Part shown: in pieces, positions 22,963 to 31,099 of the stretch
Layout: each line of letters starts with the position of its first letter
Numbering within the stretch: the stretch's first letter is position 1
Origin: Candidatus Zhuqueibacterota bacterium
GTDB taxonomy: Bacteria; Zhuqueibacterota; Zhuqueibacteria; Zhuqueibacterales; Zhuqueibacteraceae
Assembly: GCA_022616415.1 (NCBI GenBank)
Contig: JAKEEU010000375.1
Location: forward strand, 1 to 44,161
Direction: 5' to 3'
DNA: 44,161 nucleotides
The notes under the pieces: model-generated
Told to the model about the DNA's origin: nothing
The model's database searches: none
What the model saw: only the letters and a program-made list of their open reading frames with translations
Made by a program: the position numbers and the translations under genes

Positions 22963-22991
22963 AAGGTACGCAATTCGCGGGCAAAAGTCAA
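22963..22991 (-). promoter_or_regulatory. promoter of the MNT-HEPN-kynA transcript
   Basis: TTGACT (22991-22986), 17-bp spacer, TACCTT (22968-22963) on the minus strand, ending about 28 bp before the MNT start codon. The -35 context GCTTGACTTT is identical to that at pgk, the ATP-grasp gene and the metal operon. No other promoter was seen between here and the trp promoter, so it may drive the whole catabolic run. Confidence 0.65.
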
Positions 22992-23015
22992 GCCTCGACC
23001 AATAGAATCTCTCTC

Positions 23016-23043
23016 TTGCGTTTTTGAAAATTATTGTTATGTT
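23016..23043 (+). promoter_or_regulatory. promoter-like sequence for the dehydratase gene
   Basis: TTGCGT (23016-23021), 16-bp spacer, TATGTT (23038-23043) on the plus strand, 50 bp upstream of the dehydratase ATG and divergent from the MNT-HEPN-kynA promoter. Confidence 0.45.
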
Positions 23044-23092
23044 TAAACTGCAAAATCTCTAACGCACCCGGATCAAAAACACACACGGAATT

Positions 23093-24052
23093 ATGATGAC
23101 TCTCCCAACATTCGATGACATCAAAGCCGCGGCGGCGCGTTTGCAAGGCGTGGCGCATCGCACGCCGGTGCTGACTTCGAGTTTTTTGAATGGCCTGACC
23201 GGCAACCATCTTTTCTTCAAATGTGAGAACTTCCAGCGCGCCGGCGCGTTCAAGTTTCGCGGCGCGTACAATGCGTTGGCGCAATTGTTGCCGGAGCAGC
23301 GCCGGCGCGGAGTCGTAGCCTATTCGTCCGGAAATCATGCGCAGGGCGTGGCGCTCGCCGCAAAATTGCTCGGCATCTCCGCTAAAATCGTCATGCCCAC
23401 CGACGCGCCGGCGGCGAAACTCGCGGCCACGCGCGGCTATGGCGCCGAGGTCATTCTCTATCATCGTTATGAAGAAGACCGCGCGGCGATTGCCCGCGAA
23501 ATTCAACAGAAGGAGCAACGCGCGCTGATCCCACCATTTGATCATCCGCACATCATCGCTGGACAGGGTACGATTACGCTGGAGTTATTCGAACAAGTTG
23601 GCACGCTCGATATTCTCCTCGCGCCGGTTGGTGGCGGCGGGCTTATTTCCGGCAATGCCATCGCGGCGCATCAGCTCTCGCCGGCAACGCAAATCTACGG
23701 CGTCGAGGCGGAGGTTGCCAACGACGCTTATCTTTCGCTGCAAAAAGGCGAGCGCGTATCAATTCCGGTGCCGCCGACAATTGCCGACGGCATGCAAGTG
23801 ACTTCTCCCGGCGAGATCACTTTTGCCATCATGCGCGAGCATCTCGCCGGTGTGCTCCTGGTTTCAGAAGAAGAAATCAAAAACGCGGTGCGGCTGGTTT
23901 TGGAGCGGATGAAAATTCTCATCGAGCCGACTGCTGCGGTGCCGGTCGCCGCGGCGCTGAAAAATGAACCGGCTTGGCGCGGGAAGCGGATTGGGATTAT
24001 TGTGAGCGGGGGGAATATTGACATGGCAAAATTGGTGACGATACTTGCTTGA
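23093..24052 (+). CDS. PLP-dependent threonine/serine dehydratase-like enzyme (short form)
   Basis: 319 residues of PLP fold type II. K54 in AFKFRGA is the Schiff-base lysine, SSGNHAQG (78-85) is the substrate/PLP loop, GGGGLISG binds the PLP phosphate, and the C-terminus has SGGN. There is no ACT-like regulatory domain, so it resembles catabolic threonine dehydratase, serine racemase or threo-3-hydroxyaspartate dehydratase rather than the biosynthetic IlvA. The product of threonine deamination is 2-oxobutanoate plus ammonia. Two ATGs in tandem (23093, 23096) leave the exact start open. First plus-strand gene, divergent from the catabolic cluster. Confidence 0.88.
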   Translation: MMTLPTFDDIKAAAARLQGVAHRTPVLTSSFLNGLTGNHLFFKCENFQRAGAFKFRGAYNALAQLLPEQRRRGVVAYSSGNHAQGVALAAKLLGISAKIVMPTDAPAAKLAATRGYGAEVILYHRYEEDRAAIAREIQQKEQRALIPPFDHPHIIAGQGTITLELFEQVGTLDILLAPVGGGGLISGNAIAAHQLSPATQIYGVEAEVANDAYLSLQKGERVSIPVPPTIADGMQVTSPGEITFAIMREHLAGVLLVSEEEIKNAVRLVLERMKILIEPTAAVPVAAALKNEPAWRGKRIGIIVSGGNIDMAKLVTILA

Positions 24053-24099
24053 GTTTCTTGTGCCGCAGTAAGCCTCAATTAGTAATGGACAACTAATCT

Positions 24100-24174
24100 G
24101 TCATGCTGTGAGCATCTTTTTTCGACTGGGCACTGTGCTTGGATTGAAAAAAGATCCTGCTGTAGCGGGATGAC
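24100..24174. repeat. GTCATTCTG-type palindromic element (copy B)
   Basis: The ends GTCATGCTG (24100) and GGGATGAC (to 24174) are inverted. Inner arms GCATCTTTTTTC and GAAAAAAGATC flank a GCACTGTGCTTGG loop. Related to 4790-4981 and 27542-27609. It lies upstream of the pgk promoter. Confidence 0.7.
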
Positions 24175-24223
24175 ATTCTTCTCTCTCCATAGCTGAGGGA
24201 TTGTGTGCTGCATCGCAAAACGC

Positions 24224-24251
24224 TTGACTTTCACCGCCAAAAAATTATCTT
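24224..24251 (+). promoter_or_regulatory. pgk promoter
   Basis: TTGACT (24224-24229), 16-bp spacer, TATCTT (24246-24251). The context AAAACGCTTGACTTT is the same as at the ATP-grasp gene promoter. It is 85 bp upstream of the pgk ATG. Confidence 0.6.
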
Positions 24252-24335
24252 GTAATTTGATATACCTGCATCCAATCAAGGGTATATAAAGTTTGCAATT
24301 TTCACATACAGCATGAACCAAGGATAGGTGAAGAT

Positions 24336-25553
<1,218 letters not shown>

Positions 25554-25659
25554 ACAAGTCGCAACGATAAAGGCAAAACATTTTTTTAACCGGAGGGGCG
25601 GAAGCGAATCGCAAGGCATTTAACATTTTTGACTCACATCCTAACCAGTGGAGGTATCT

Positions 25660-25932
25660 ATGGCTATCGTGGTCAAATTCAGTGCGTCCAACATGACGGC
25701 GCAAAAGTATGAGACGGTGCTCAAGCGCTTGGAAGCGGCGGGCGCGGGCGCTCCTCCCGGCCGCTTGCACCACGTGAGCTACGGCTCTCACGACAACCTG
25801 CAAGTCATCGACGTGTTTGACTCACCGCAGTCGCTCGAAAACTTTGGCAAAACGCTCGTGCCGATTTTGACGGAATTGGGAATTAAAGCGGAACCCCAGA
25901 TCGAGGAAGCCTATAAGATTATCAAAGGCTAA
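25660..25932 (+). CDS. small Dabb/ABM-like hypothetical protein
   Basis: 90 residues (MAIVVKFSASNMTAQKYETV) with the look of a ferredoxin-like alpha/beta dimer: N-terminal strand, GRLHHVSYGS, an LQVIDVFDSPQSLENFG segment and a C-terminal helix, as in antibiotic-biosynthesis-monooxygenase-like or Dabb proteins. No catalytic residues can be assigned. The ATG at 25660 has GGAGG five bases upstream, excluding the in-frame ATG at 25648. Its TAA overlaps the stop codon of the convergent MFS gene. Confidence 0.8.
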   Translation: MAIVVKFSASNMTAQKYETVLKRLEAAGAGAPPGRLHHVSYGSHDNLQVIDVFDSPQSLENFGKTLVPILTELGIKAEPQIEEAYKIIKG

Positions 25933-27419
25933 TCAATCCGACGCGGCTTTGGAGTCTTAGCGTTTTTCCGTGGCCGCTCGACCAATTTCTCGATCACATA
26001 TTTTGCCGGCGCGAACAGGGAGTGCAGCGCTTGCTGAAATCCTTCAAAAATATCGATGCTGCGGACGGGCCGGATGACGCTGATAATATGCGTGACGGAT
26101 TTGGCTTCCGGCTCACGAACATATCGCAACGCCCAGAACGTTCCCAAACGCAACAATGCCGCCAGAAAAAAGAGAAAGTGAAAATGCGCCCAGTGAAAAT
26201 CTCCCAGCGTTAAATTCCACTCGGCAAAGACGAGCGCGAGGCCGCCGCCGATCAGCGGCGCAATCGTCGCGGCAATGCCCACGACAGTTCCATCGACCGC
26301 GATGTAATTCGCCCGCCGGTCCGCCGGCGAAATTTTGTAAACCAAGTTGGGAATCGCAATCGCGTTGCCGGCATCGAAAATGCCGAAGAGATGGATCACG
26401 ATGTAGAGCCAGAACGTGTTCGGCGTCGTAAAAATCCACAACAGCGCGAAAACAGTTTTTCCCACCATGCAGATGTGCAAAATCGGCTTGTTGCCGAACT
26501 TGTCGAGAAACTTGCCCCACGGTTTGAGCGCCAGCAAATTGGTGAGCGTCGCCAGCATCGCCATGGCCGAGACGAAGGTGAAACTCAATCCCGCTTGCTT
26601 TAGCATGTAAACGCCGTAAAAAGTTCCGGCGATGCCCATCGACAGATCATAAATGATTCTGAAATAAAACACCCGGCGAAAGTTCGAATCCCGAAACGGA
26701 ATTTTCAGCGATTGCCAAAAGGTCAATTGCGCGGCGGGTTTGGCAAAGGGCGGATCGTGCATTTTGTTGATGGTCGCCACCGCCCACAGGCCGAAAACAA
26801 TGCCGCCGGCAATTAATACCACAAAGCCATGCGTCGCGGGGCCGATTCCGTGCGCGTTCCACCAGTCGATAAACTTTCCGGCGGCAACGCCCAAAACCAC
26901 GCCGACCGCGCCGGCAGCGAGATTGCGTTGGGCGAAGAATCTGCCGCGCACTTTTTGCGGCACCATATCCACCAGCCACGAAATCCACGGCACCAGACTG
27001 AAAATGCCGAGTCCGGAAGCCACGGCGATAAGAATGAGCAACAGCCAGATTCTGTACGAGGCGAGTGGCTCGAAACTGAAAAGCGCCAAACCGCAGATCA
27101 GAAGCCACACCAGGCGCGAGGCGGCGGCAAATTTTATCGCCATGGCTTTGCGATTGCCCTTGCGCTCAAGCGAGCGAAAGGCGCGCACTTGCAGCAAGTT
27201 GGCGCCGACTTGAATGGCTGCGATCAACCCAATGACGAAAGCGTTGGCGCCGAGCGCTAAAGCAAAACCGGTGAGTACCACCCCACCAGTCAACACCCCC
27301 ATGGTACCGGTAAGCGCACCCTCCCAGATCGAGTATTGCATGCTGCGATGAATGTGCGGCGGAATATTTGGCTCGGAAGCAGAAACGTCAAAATGAAACG
27401 GCGAAAACTTTTTTAGCAC
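25929..27419 (-). CDS. MFS transporter
   Basis: 496 residues with about twelve membrane segments of the major facilitator fold. The A-loop region near DMVPQKVRGRFFAQRN resembles the motif-A type DxxPxxxRG loop, and DKFGNKPIL occupies the equivalent place in the second half; SPADRRANYIAV is also seen. It looks like the MFS subgroup with a long Pro/His-containing N-terminus (PPHIHRSMQYSIWEGA). The frame begins with a GTG at 27419 after GGAAG; an ATG at 27341 is an alternative. Substrate unknown. It converges with the small Dabb-like gene and the stop codons overlap. Confidence 0.87.
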   Translation of the reverse strand: MLKKFSPFHFDVSASEPNIPPHIHRSMQYSIWEGALTGTMGVLTGGVVLTGFALALGANAFVIGLIAAIQVGANLLQVRAFRSLERKGNRKAMAIKFAAASRLVWLLICGLALFSFEPLASYRIWLLLILIAVASGLGIFSLVPWISWLVDMVPQKVRGRFFAQRNLAAGAVGVVLGVAAGKFIDWWNAHGIGPATHGFVVLIAGGIVFGLWAVATINKMHDPPFAKPAAQLTFWQSLKIPFRDSNFRRVFYFRIIYDLSMGIAGTFYGVYMLKQAGLSFTFVSAMAMLATLTNLLALKPWGKFLDKFGNKPILHICMVGKTVFALLWIFTTPNTFWLYIVIHLFGIFDAGNAIAIPNLVYKISPADRRANYIAVDGTVVGIAATIAPLIGGGLALVFAEWNLTLGDFHWAHFHFLFFLAALLRLGTFWALRYVREPEAKSVTHIISVIRPVRSIDIFEGFQQALHSLFAPAKYVIEKLVERPRKNAKTPKPRRID

Positions 27420-27437
27420 CTTCCAGCCTTGATTTTG

Positions 27438-27522
27438 GTAAGCGGATTGAACGGATTAAGCGGATTTTAGAAGAACGATCTCTTCATAACAATTATCTGC
27501 TCAATCCGCTTAATCCTCTTAC
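27438..27522. repeat. GCGGATTAAG-type palindromic element
   Basis: About 28-bp imperfect inverted ends (23 of 28 matching) beginning GTAAGCGGATT (27438) and ending CCTCTTAC (27522), built from repeats of AACGGATTAAGCGGAT. It lies in the long gap upstream of the MFS gene. Confidence 0.65.
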
Positions 27523-27541
27523 TTGACCTTCCAAGTAACGT

Positions 27542-27609
27542 GTCATTCTGAAAAATCCTGTTCAGGCCAAGCACCGTGCTTGATCCTAACAAGATCGTTC
27601 CACGATGAC
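27542..27609. repeat. GTCATTCTG-type palindromic element (copy C)
   Basis: The ends GTCATTCTG (27542) and GATGAC (27609) are inverted. The centre AAGCACCGTGCTTGA is shared in part with copy B, and the inner arm bases AAAATC/GATC are more decayed. Confidence 0.6.
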
Positions 27610-27630
27610 ATCCTATTGTTACTTGCAGTA

Positions 27631-27850
27631 CTAACCCCGACAATCGGGGTCAATCGCTGGATAGTTACCAAATTTTTTATTTAAGGGGAGTCGGGGCCCG
27701 GTCGCTTCTTTGAATTCGCCGCTGCGCACAACCTGGGCGCCTTTCGCTTTCATGAAGGCTTGGAATTTGTCGAGCACGCGCCGGAAATCGAGCCTTCACG
27801 TAGTAATGAAGCTCGGGAACGATGCTGCCGGTGATGTTGAATTTTCGCAT
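27631..27850 (-). pseudogene. frameshifted remnant of an AAA-ATPase-like gene start
   Basis: The frame from the ATG at 27850 reads MRKFNITGSIVPELHYYVK, which resembles the conserved N-terminus of DUF1703-type AAA-ATPase-like proteins (FNxTGxxxPExHYxV). After about 20 residues a one-base frameshift is needed to continue with FQAFMKAKGAQVVRSGEFKE. The two pieces end at 27677 and 27631. The tail (GPRLPLNK) lies in a GAGTCGGGGCC repeat motif also seen near 32829. A decayed gene fragment is the simplest reading. Confidence 0.4.
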
Positions 27851-27961
27851 AAAACGCCTCACAGTTTTGCTTAAGCAGGCTAACTGCCGTTACATTAAAT
27901 TACCCAAAAAATCGTCGAGAGTCAAATCGAAAAATTTGCTGAATCTGCTGTAACAAAACGC

Positions 27962-27990
27962 TTGACTTTTCCCTTCCCGCGCCGCATATT
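27962..27990 (+). promoter_or_regulatory. promoter of the ATP-grasp gene
   Basis: TTGACT (27962-27967), 17-bp spacer, CATATT (27985-27990), about 80 bp upstream of the ATG. The AAAACGCTTGACTTT context is shared with pgk. Confidence 0.6.
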
Positions 27991-28069
27991 GTTCTATTCG
28001 ACGTTCCTATCTTTCGCTGCATCGATTCACCAACACTGAGAAGCTGTTACCCAATAGGAGCGAATAGCC

Positions 28070-29275
28070 ATGGCCGGATTACCTCCCAAAACCATCCTCT
28101 GCATTGCCAGCTACGAGAAGGGGCAAGAGTTCATCCGCGAGTGCAAACGGCAGGGGTGCAACGTGTTTCTGCTGACCACGCAAGCGCTGGAGCACGCCGA
28201 TTGGCCGCGCGAAAGCATCGACGAGATGTTTTATATTCCCGATCTGTATAATCGTAACGACGTGATTCTCGGCGTCAGCTACATGGCCCGCTCGCGCGTC
28301 ATTCATCGCGTCGTGCCGCTGGATGATTATGACGTGGAAATGGCCGCGACGTTGCGCGAGCATCTGCGCATTCCCGGCATGGGTGAATCCACGGCGCGAT
28401 ACTTCCGCGACAAGCTGGCGATGCGCGTGCGGGCGCGGGATCGCGGCTTGCTCGTGCCGGATTTCGTACACACATTGAATCACGAGATGGTGGGCGAATT
28501 TTTGCGCAACGTGCCGCCGCCGTGGGTGTTGAAACCGCGCTCCGAAGCCTCGTCGGTCGGCATAAAAAAAGTCAACACGCCGGATGAGCTTTGGCCTCTG
28601 CTCGAGGCTTTGGGCGACCGGCAATCTTTTTACGTGTTGGAACGCTACATTCCCGGCGACATTTATCACGTCGATGCCATCGTCTCCGAGCGCGAGGTGG
28701 TGTTCGCCGAGGTGCACGAATACGGGCAGCCGCCGATGACGGTTTCGCACGAAGGCGGCGTTTTCACGACGCGCACGGTGCTGCGCGGCTCGACGGAAGA
28801 ACAAACGTTGCGGGCGTTGAATTGGCAGGTGATGGGCGCGCTCGGTTTCGTGCGCGGCGTGTCGCATACGGAGTTCATCAAAGGCCGCGACGACGGCCGG
28901 TTTTATTTTCTCGAAACCGCGGCGCGCGTCGGCGGCGCGAATATCGTGGAATTGGTGGAGGGCGCAACCGGCGTCAACCTTTGGGCGGAATGGGCGAAGA
29001 TTGAAATCCTGCAAGATGAGAAGCCGTATGAGCTGCCGCCGCACCGGCGGGATTATGCCGGCGTGATCATCTCGCTGGCGCATCAAGAACATCCCGACAC
29101 CTCGGCTTATCAGGATCCGGAGATTGTTTTTCGGCTGCGCAAGAAGAATCACGTCGGCTTCGCCATTGCTTCGCCTGATCCTTATCGCATCCGCTATTTG
29201 CAGGATGAATATTGCCGGCGCATTTATGCCGATTTCTTCGCCAAGCTGCCGCCGCCGGACAAGCCCACGAGCTGA
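28070..29275 (+). CDS. ATP-grasp domain protein
   Basis: 401 residues. A Rossmann-like pre-ATP-grasp part (1-115; TILCIASYEKGQEF) is followed by an ATP-grasp domain with RDKLAMR, WVLKPRSEASSVGIKKV (nucleotide-binding Lys and small-residue loop), YVLERYIPGDIYHVDAI and FYFLETAARVGGANIVELVEGATG with the metal-binding Glu and Arg. The family ligates a carboxylate to an amine or similar nucleophile through an acyl phosphate; the substrate cannot be deduced. AGGAG lies nine bases before the ATG. It is monocistronic as far as can be seen. Confidence 0.87.
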   Translation: MAGLPPKTILCIASYEKGQEFIRECKRQGCNVFLLTTQALEHADWPRESIDEMFYIPDLYNRNDVILGVSYMARSRVIHRVVPLDDYDVEMAATLREHLRIPGMGESTARYFRDKLAMRVRARDRGLLVPDFVHTLNHEMVGEFLRNVPPPWVLKPRSEASSVGIKKVNTPDELWPLLEALGDRQSFYVLERYIPGDIYHVDAIVSEREVVFAEVHEYGQPPMTVSHEGGVFTTRTVLRGSTEEQTLRALNWQVMGALGFVRGVSHTEFIKGRDDGRFYFLETAARVGGANIVELVEGATGVNLWAEWAKIEILQDEKPYELPPHRRDYAGVIISLAHQEHPDTSAYQDPEIVFRLRKKNHVGFAIASPDPYRIRYLQDEYCRRIYADFFAKLPPPDKPTS

Positions 29276-29374
29276 ATTTTTCTGATATTGCCTCTTGATT
29301 GTGTATGGCATTTTCAGTATCTTACTGAAGGCTAAATGCATTTTGAGGTATAACTTAGATCACTCTAAAGCCGG

Positions 29375-29686
29375 ATGAAGACGCTTGAAAGACTTCAAGA
29401 ACAACTATCAGCAGGCCAGTTTGAATTTAGCCGGCATGCTTTCAAGCGCGCTGTCGAGCGTAACATCAGTGAATTGGAAATAAGACAGGCAGGAGAACAC
29501 GCAGGGATTGTCGAAGATTATCCGACTGATAAATATTCCCCAAGCTGCTTGCTGTTAGGTTTTGCCGAAAGCGGGCGTCCATTACATATCCATGTTTCGC
29601 GCATGGATTCCGACCTCGTGAAAATCATCACAACTTACGAACCGAACGCAACGGAATGGACTGATAACTTTTCAAAGCGGAGATAA
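29375..29686 (+). CDS. DUF4258-type protein, probable toxin
   Basis: 103 residues with the DUF4258 pattern: FEFSRHAFKRAVERNIS, a central YSPSCLLLGFAESGRPLHIHVS strand and IITTYEP near the end. These small RNase-fold-like proteins are usually encoded next to a YgiT-type zinc-finger protein, as here (stop and next ATG separated by two bases). A toxin role is inferred from that pairing and the MqsR/BrnT-like fold of the family. The ribosome-binding site is weak. Confidence 0.82.
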   Translation: MKTLERLQEQLSAGQFEFSRHAFKRAVERNISELEIRQAGEHAGIVEDYPTDKYSPSCLLLGFAESGRPLHIHVSRMDSDLVKIITTYEPNATEWTDNFSKRR

Positions 29687-29688
29687 AC

Positions 29689-29919
29689 ATGTTCCAATGT
29701 CATGTATGTGGTTCAACAAAAGCGTACGAAGACTTTGTTGATGAAGTTTTTCTGATTGATAATAAGCATTTTCTGGTCGAACGCATTCCAGCATTAGTCT
29801 GTGAGCGTTGTGGCGAGAAAACGTTCAGCCGTGAAACAACGGAAAGGATTCGGCGAATGATTCACGGCGATTCAAAGCCTGTAAAGTCTGTTTCTATAGA
29901 TGTCTTCGCTTACGCGTAG
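29689..29919 (+). CDS. YgiT-type zinc-finger protein, probable antitoxin
   Basis: 76 residues with a four-Cys zinc site: C4-x2-C7 (FQCHVCGS) and a second C-x2-C (VCERCGEKTF), as in the N-terminal zinc domain of MqsA/YgiT. No C-terminal HTH is present, so it is the short form commonly paired with DUF4258. GGAG lies seven bases before the ATG, at the end of the DUF4258 gene. Confidence 0.85.
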   Translation: MFQCHVCGSTKAYEDFVDEVFLIDNKHFLVERIPALVCERCGEKTFSRETTERIRRMIHGDSKPVKSVSIDVFAYA

Positions 29920-29935
29920 TCTTTTGCTCATATTT

Positions 29936-30961
29936 ATGGAGATGAGTAGCTACCCAATTCCCGCTCACTACACGAGCGCGACGGACGAATTTCTAGCAGC
30001 AAAAAAAGCCGCCGTCATGGATCGCAGCTTTATCGGCAAGCTGCGCGTTTTCGGCAAAGATCGGGAGTCATTGCTGCATCGTCTCACCACGAATGAGATA
30101 CGCAATTTAAAAGCTGGTGGAGGCGTCGTCAATATTTTCACCAATGCCAAAGGCCGTGTCGTCGACGTGGTGGAAATGTTCATGGAAGAAGACAGCATTT
30201 TTATGCTGACGACTCCAGGGCGCGCCAAGCAGGTGAAAGAGTGGATCGAAAAGTACACTTTCGTCGAAGACGTGCGCGTCGAGGACGTCACCTCCCAATA
30301 TGGCCTCATTGCTTTTTTCGGTGAAGAAAGTGTCAAGCTTTTGCGCCAATCGTTTGGATGGGAGGTAGAGGATTTACCGATGCAACATGCGCGGCCTTTG
30401 GCGTGGAATGACAAAAATATAATCGTTCATCGTAGTGGCGCCATCACGCCGGTACTATTCAATCTCATCATGCCCGTTGCAGAAATGGCGGAGCTTTGGG
30501 AAAAGGCAACAGCGCAAGCCACTCCCATCGGCTATGCGGCTTATGAGATGCTCCGCATTCATCACGGCCAGCCGGCGGTGGGTAAAGAGATTACGGAAGA
30601 GTACAATCCCCACGAAGTGGGCTTGCATCCTTTCATCAATTTCGAGAAGGGGTGTTACATCGGCCAAGAAGTCATCGCGCGTCTTGACTCGTATCAAAAA
30701 GTGCAGCGCCAGCTTATGGGCGTTACGCTCGAAGTTGCCGAAGCGAGCGCGCTGCAAGCTTTCGACACCAGTATACCGATTTATTTGAGTGAGCAGCTTA
30801 TCGGCCAGTTGACGAGCGCCTGTCTTTCACCCGAACACGGGCAAGGCATCGGCTTGGCGGTGGTTCGCAAACAGTTTGCGGCATCAACCGAACCGGTGCA
30901 GATTCGCCGGCCGGAGCGCAGCGTTGCCGGGCGATTGCGGCCGTTGCCGTTTAATGATTGA
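29936..30961 (+). CDS. ygfZ: YgfZ/GcvT-like folate-binding protein
   Basis: 341 residues of the aminomethyltransferase fold with the YgfZ signature KGCYIGQEVIARL near the middle-to-end, preceded by LRIHHGQPAVGKE and the FVEDVRVEDVTSQYGLIAFFG segment. YgfZ proteins bind tetrahydrofolate and help maintain iron-sulfur enzymes; they lack glycine-cleavage activity. The start is uncertain: ATG 29936 or ATG 29942 give nearly the same protein, while the frame opens earlier (29900) over the zinc-finger gene. It follows the DUF4258/YgiT pair by 16 bp and may be partly co-transcribed. Confidence 0.9.
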   Translation: MEMSSYPIPAHYTSATDEFLAAKKAAVMDRSFIGKLRVFGKDRESLLHRLTTNEIRNLKAGGGVVNIFTNAKGRVVDVVEMFMEEDSIFMLTTPGRAKQVKEWIEKYTFVEDVRVEDVTSQYGLIAFFGEESVKLLRQSFGWEVEDLPMQHARPLAWNDKNIIVHRSGAITPVLFNLIMPVAEMAELWEKATAQATPIGYAAYEMLRIHHGQPAVGKEITEEYNPHEVGLHPFINFEKGCYIGQEVIARLDSYQKVQRQLMGVTLEVAEASALQAFDTSIPIYLSEQLIGQLTSACLSPEHGQGIGLAVVRKQFAASTEPVQIRRPERSVAGRLRPLPFND

Positions 30962-30993
30962 AAAGGGTTTGACTGTCAACCAACGGTTTTCAT

Positions 30994-31011
30994 GTCATTC
31001 TTCCAGAATGA
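30994..31011. repeat. short GTCATTCTTCCAGAATGA palindrome (fragment D)
   Basis: An 18-bp inverted sequence matching the outer end of the GTCATTCTG elements found at 4790, 24100 and 27542. A CCAACGG motif lies just upstream (30980 region). Confidence 0.4.
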
Positions 31012-31099
31012 TATTTCTATATTTTAACAAAACTCAATAAAATTGTGATTTTCAATTTAACATATTTTTAGAAAGGAGCATGGTTCTTCCTTCACACGT

